DNA from: Cylindrotheca closterium
Lineage: Eukaryota > Bacillariophyta > Bacillariophyceae > Bacillariales > Bacillariaceae
Length of the DNA stretch: 64,000 bases
NCBI GenBank assembly: GCA_933822405.4
Contig: CAKOGP040000114.1
Location: 30,317 to 94,316 of the forward strand
Direction: 5' to 3'
The position numbers and the translations under genes are program-made. Position 1 is the stretch's first letter. Every line of letters begins with the position of its first letter. Positions 63,440 to 64,000 of the stretch are shown piece after piece. The notes under the pieces were generated by a model. That model did not search any database. It was not told where the DNA came from and saw only the letters and a program-made list of their open reading frames with translations.

Positions 63440-63854
63440 TGTTAGAATAAAGCAAAATGTGTTCTATTGTGAGTGCCTTTAGCGCTCAGAACAAACTCTC
63501 TGCAATCTAAATTTGTAATTGACTGTACAACACTTTCACAACATTAGTTCTCCTGTGTCTAGGTATACTTTGAGTGAAATTGTTCATATTTGATTAATGT
63601 TTGGCTTGAATTGATGATTCAATCACAAAAGTAAGTTCAACGATTTTCCCTTGGAAAATCCCTTGTTTAAAGAACTTGATTCGACCTCTACGACAATTCT
63701 GTGTTGGATGCAGTACATCTTGTAATATTCCCTACTGCATTGTACACAACATCGATATTCCACTTGTATAGGGTCATTCCCTTTTTGTGTGGATAGAGAT
63801 TGTCCAACAGACTTGCATCCGGCATACTTGTGTCAAATCCCAACATCACGATCA
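63440..63854. repeat. LTR-like direct repeat, right copy
   Basis: About 415 bases, the partner of 62844-63265 with scattered substitutions and a gap of several bases near 63717 (the left copy has extra tttgggac-type sequence). Same TGTTAG start and GATCA end. Sequence after 63854 is unrelated to that after the left copy. Confidence 0.6.
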
Positions 63855-64000
63855 CTTGCTTCCGAAACACACGGAAACAGCAAAGACACAACATCTTCAC
63901 CGACAACAACAAAAACATCACCACAGGAACAGCATCCTTTTTGTCTGTGTGATTTCAAACCAAACAACAAATCGATCTCTTCCCTCTCCTTCTGCCAGTG

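Noticed and set aside
1..64000. CRISPR arrays, rRNA genes, bacterial operons
   Set aside because: No regularly spaced repeats, no rRNA-like sequence, and genes are individually spaced with spliceosomal introns.

Overview
The window looks like nuclear DNA from a diatom, probably pennate. Its genes lie on both strands, are spaced individually, and carry short GT-AG introns of about 75-165 bases. The gene families are also typical of diatoms: LRR membrane proteins with a Cys-rich C-terminal cap, kinase-like proteins with HxD and DFN motifs, an algal-type cyclic nucleotide phosphodiesterase, and secreted multidomain polyamine-type enzymes. The species cannot be read from the sequence alone.

Left end (1-6.8 kb, all minus strand): two tandem copies of a membrane-anchored kinase-like gene (1-1071, incomplete at the window edge; 1696-3752) and an intact LRR membrane protein (4337-6736). 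A relic of the LRR gene's last exon lies between the two kinase copies, so an LRR + kinase pair was apparently duplicated and one LRR then lost. An unrecognised membrane protein follows at 8057-10660.

Centre (10.9-47.6 kb): the dominant content is a dispersed tandem family of six very large genes, copy 1 on plus and copies 2-6 on minus. Each encodes about 1270-1340 residues: a signal peptide, a SET-domain methyltransferase region of the Rubisco-LSMT/SETD type, a spermidine-synthase-like aminopropyltransferase region, and at least two regions resembling the S-adenosylmethionine decarboxylase (SpeD) fold. Copies 1-2 and copies 3-6 form two subfamilies with different motifs and intron sets. Diatom cell walls contain N-methylated long-chain polyamines and polyamine-modified lysines, so a secreted fusion of methyltransferase, aminopropyltransferase and AdoMetDC-like parts is a strong candidate for that chemistry; this is inference. 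Interspersed are unrecognised membrane proteins (17.9-20.5 kb), a broken locus (15.9-17.3 kb), a disordered/coiled-coil protein ending in three WH2-like actin-binding motifs (25.3-28.7 kb) and a StrG-like 2-oxoglutarate/Fe(II) dioxygenase (29.2-30.1 kb).

Right end (48-64 kb): a PPR-like organellar protein, two Golgi-type membrane proteins (one clearly glycosyltransferase-like in layout), a cyclic nucleotide phosphodiesterase with an in-frame intron, a coiled-coil membrane protein, a probable decayed mobile element (56.9-58.9 kb), a secreted stellacyanin-rhodanese fusion, and a pair of ~420-bp LTR-like direct repeats.

Intergenic spacers repeatedly carry GTACCGGTAC-type palindromes. No rRNA, convincing tRNA, CRISPR array or bacterial-type operon was seen. 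Splice junctions were assigned by eye from GT/AG, reading phase and comparison between paralogues.
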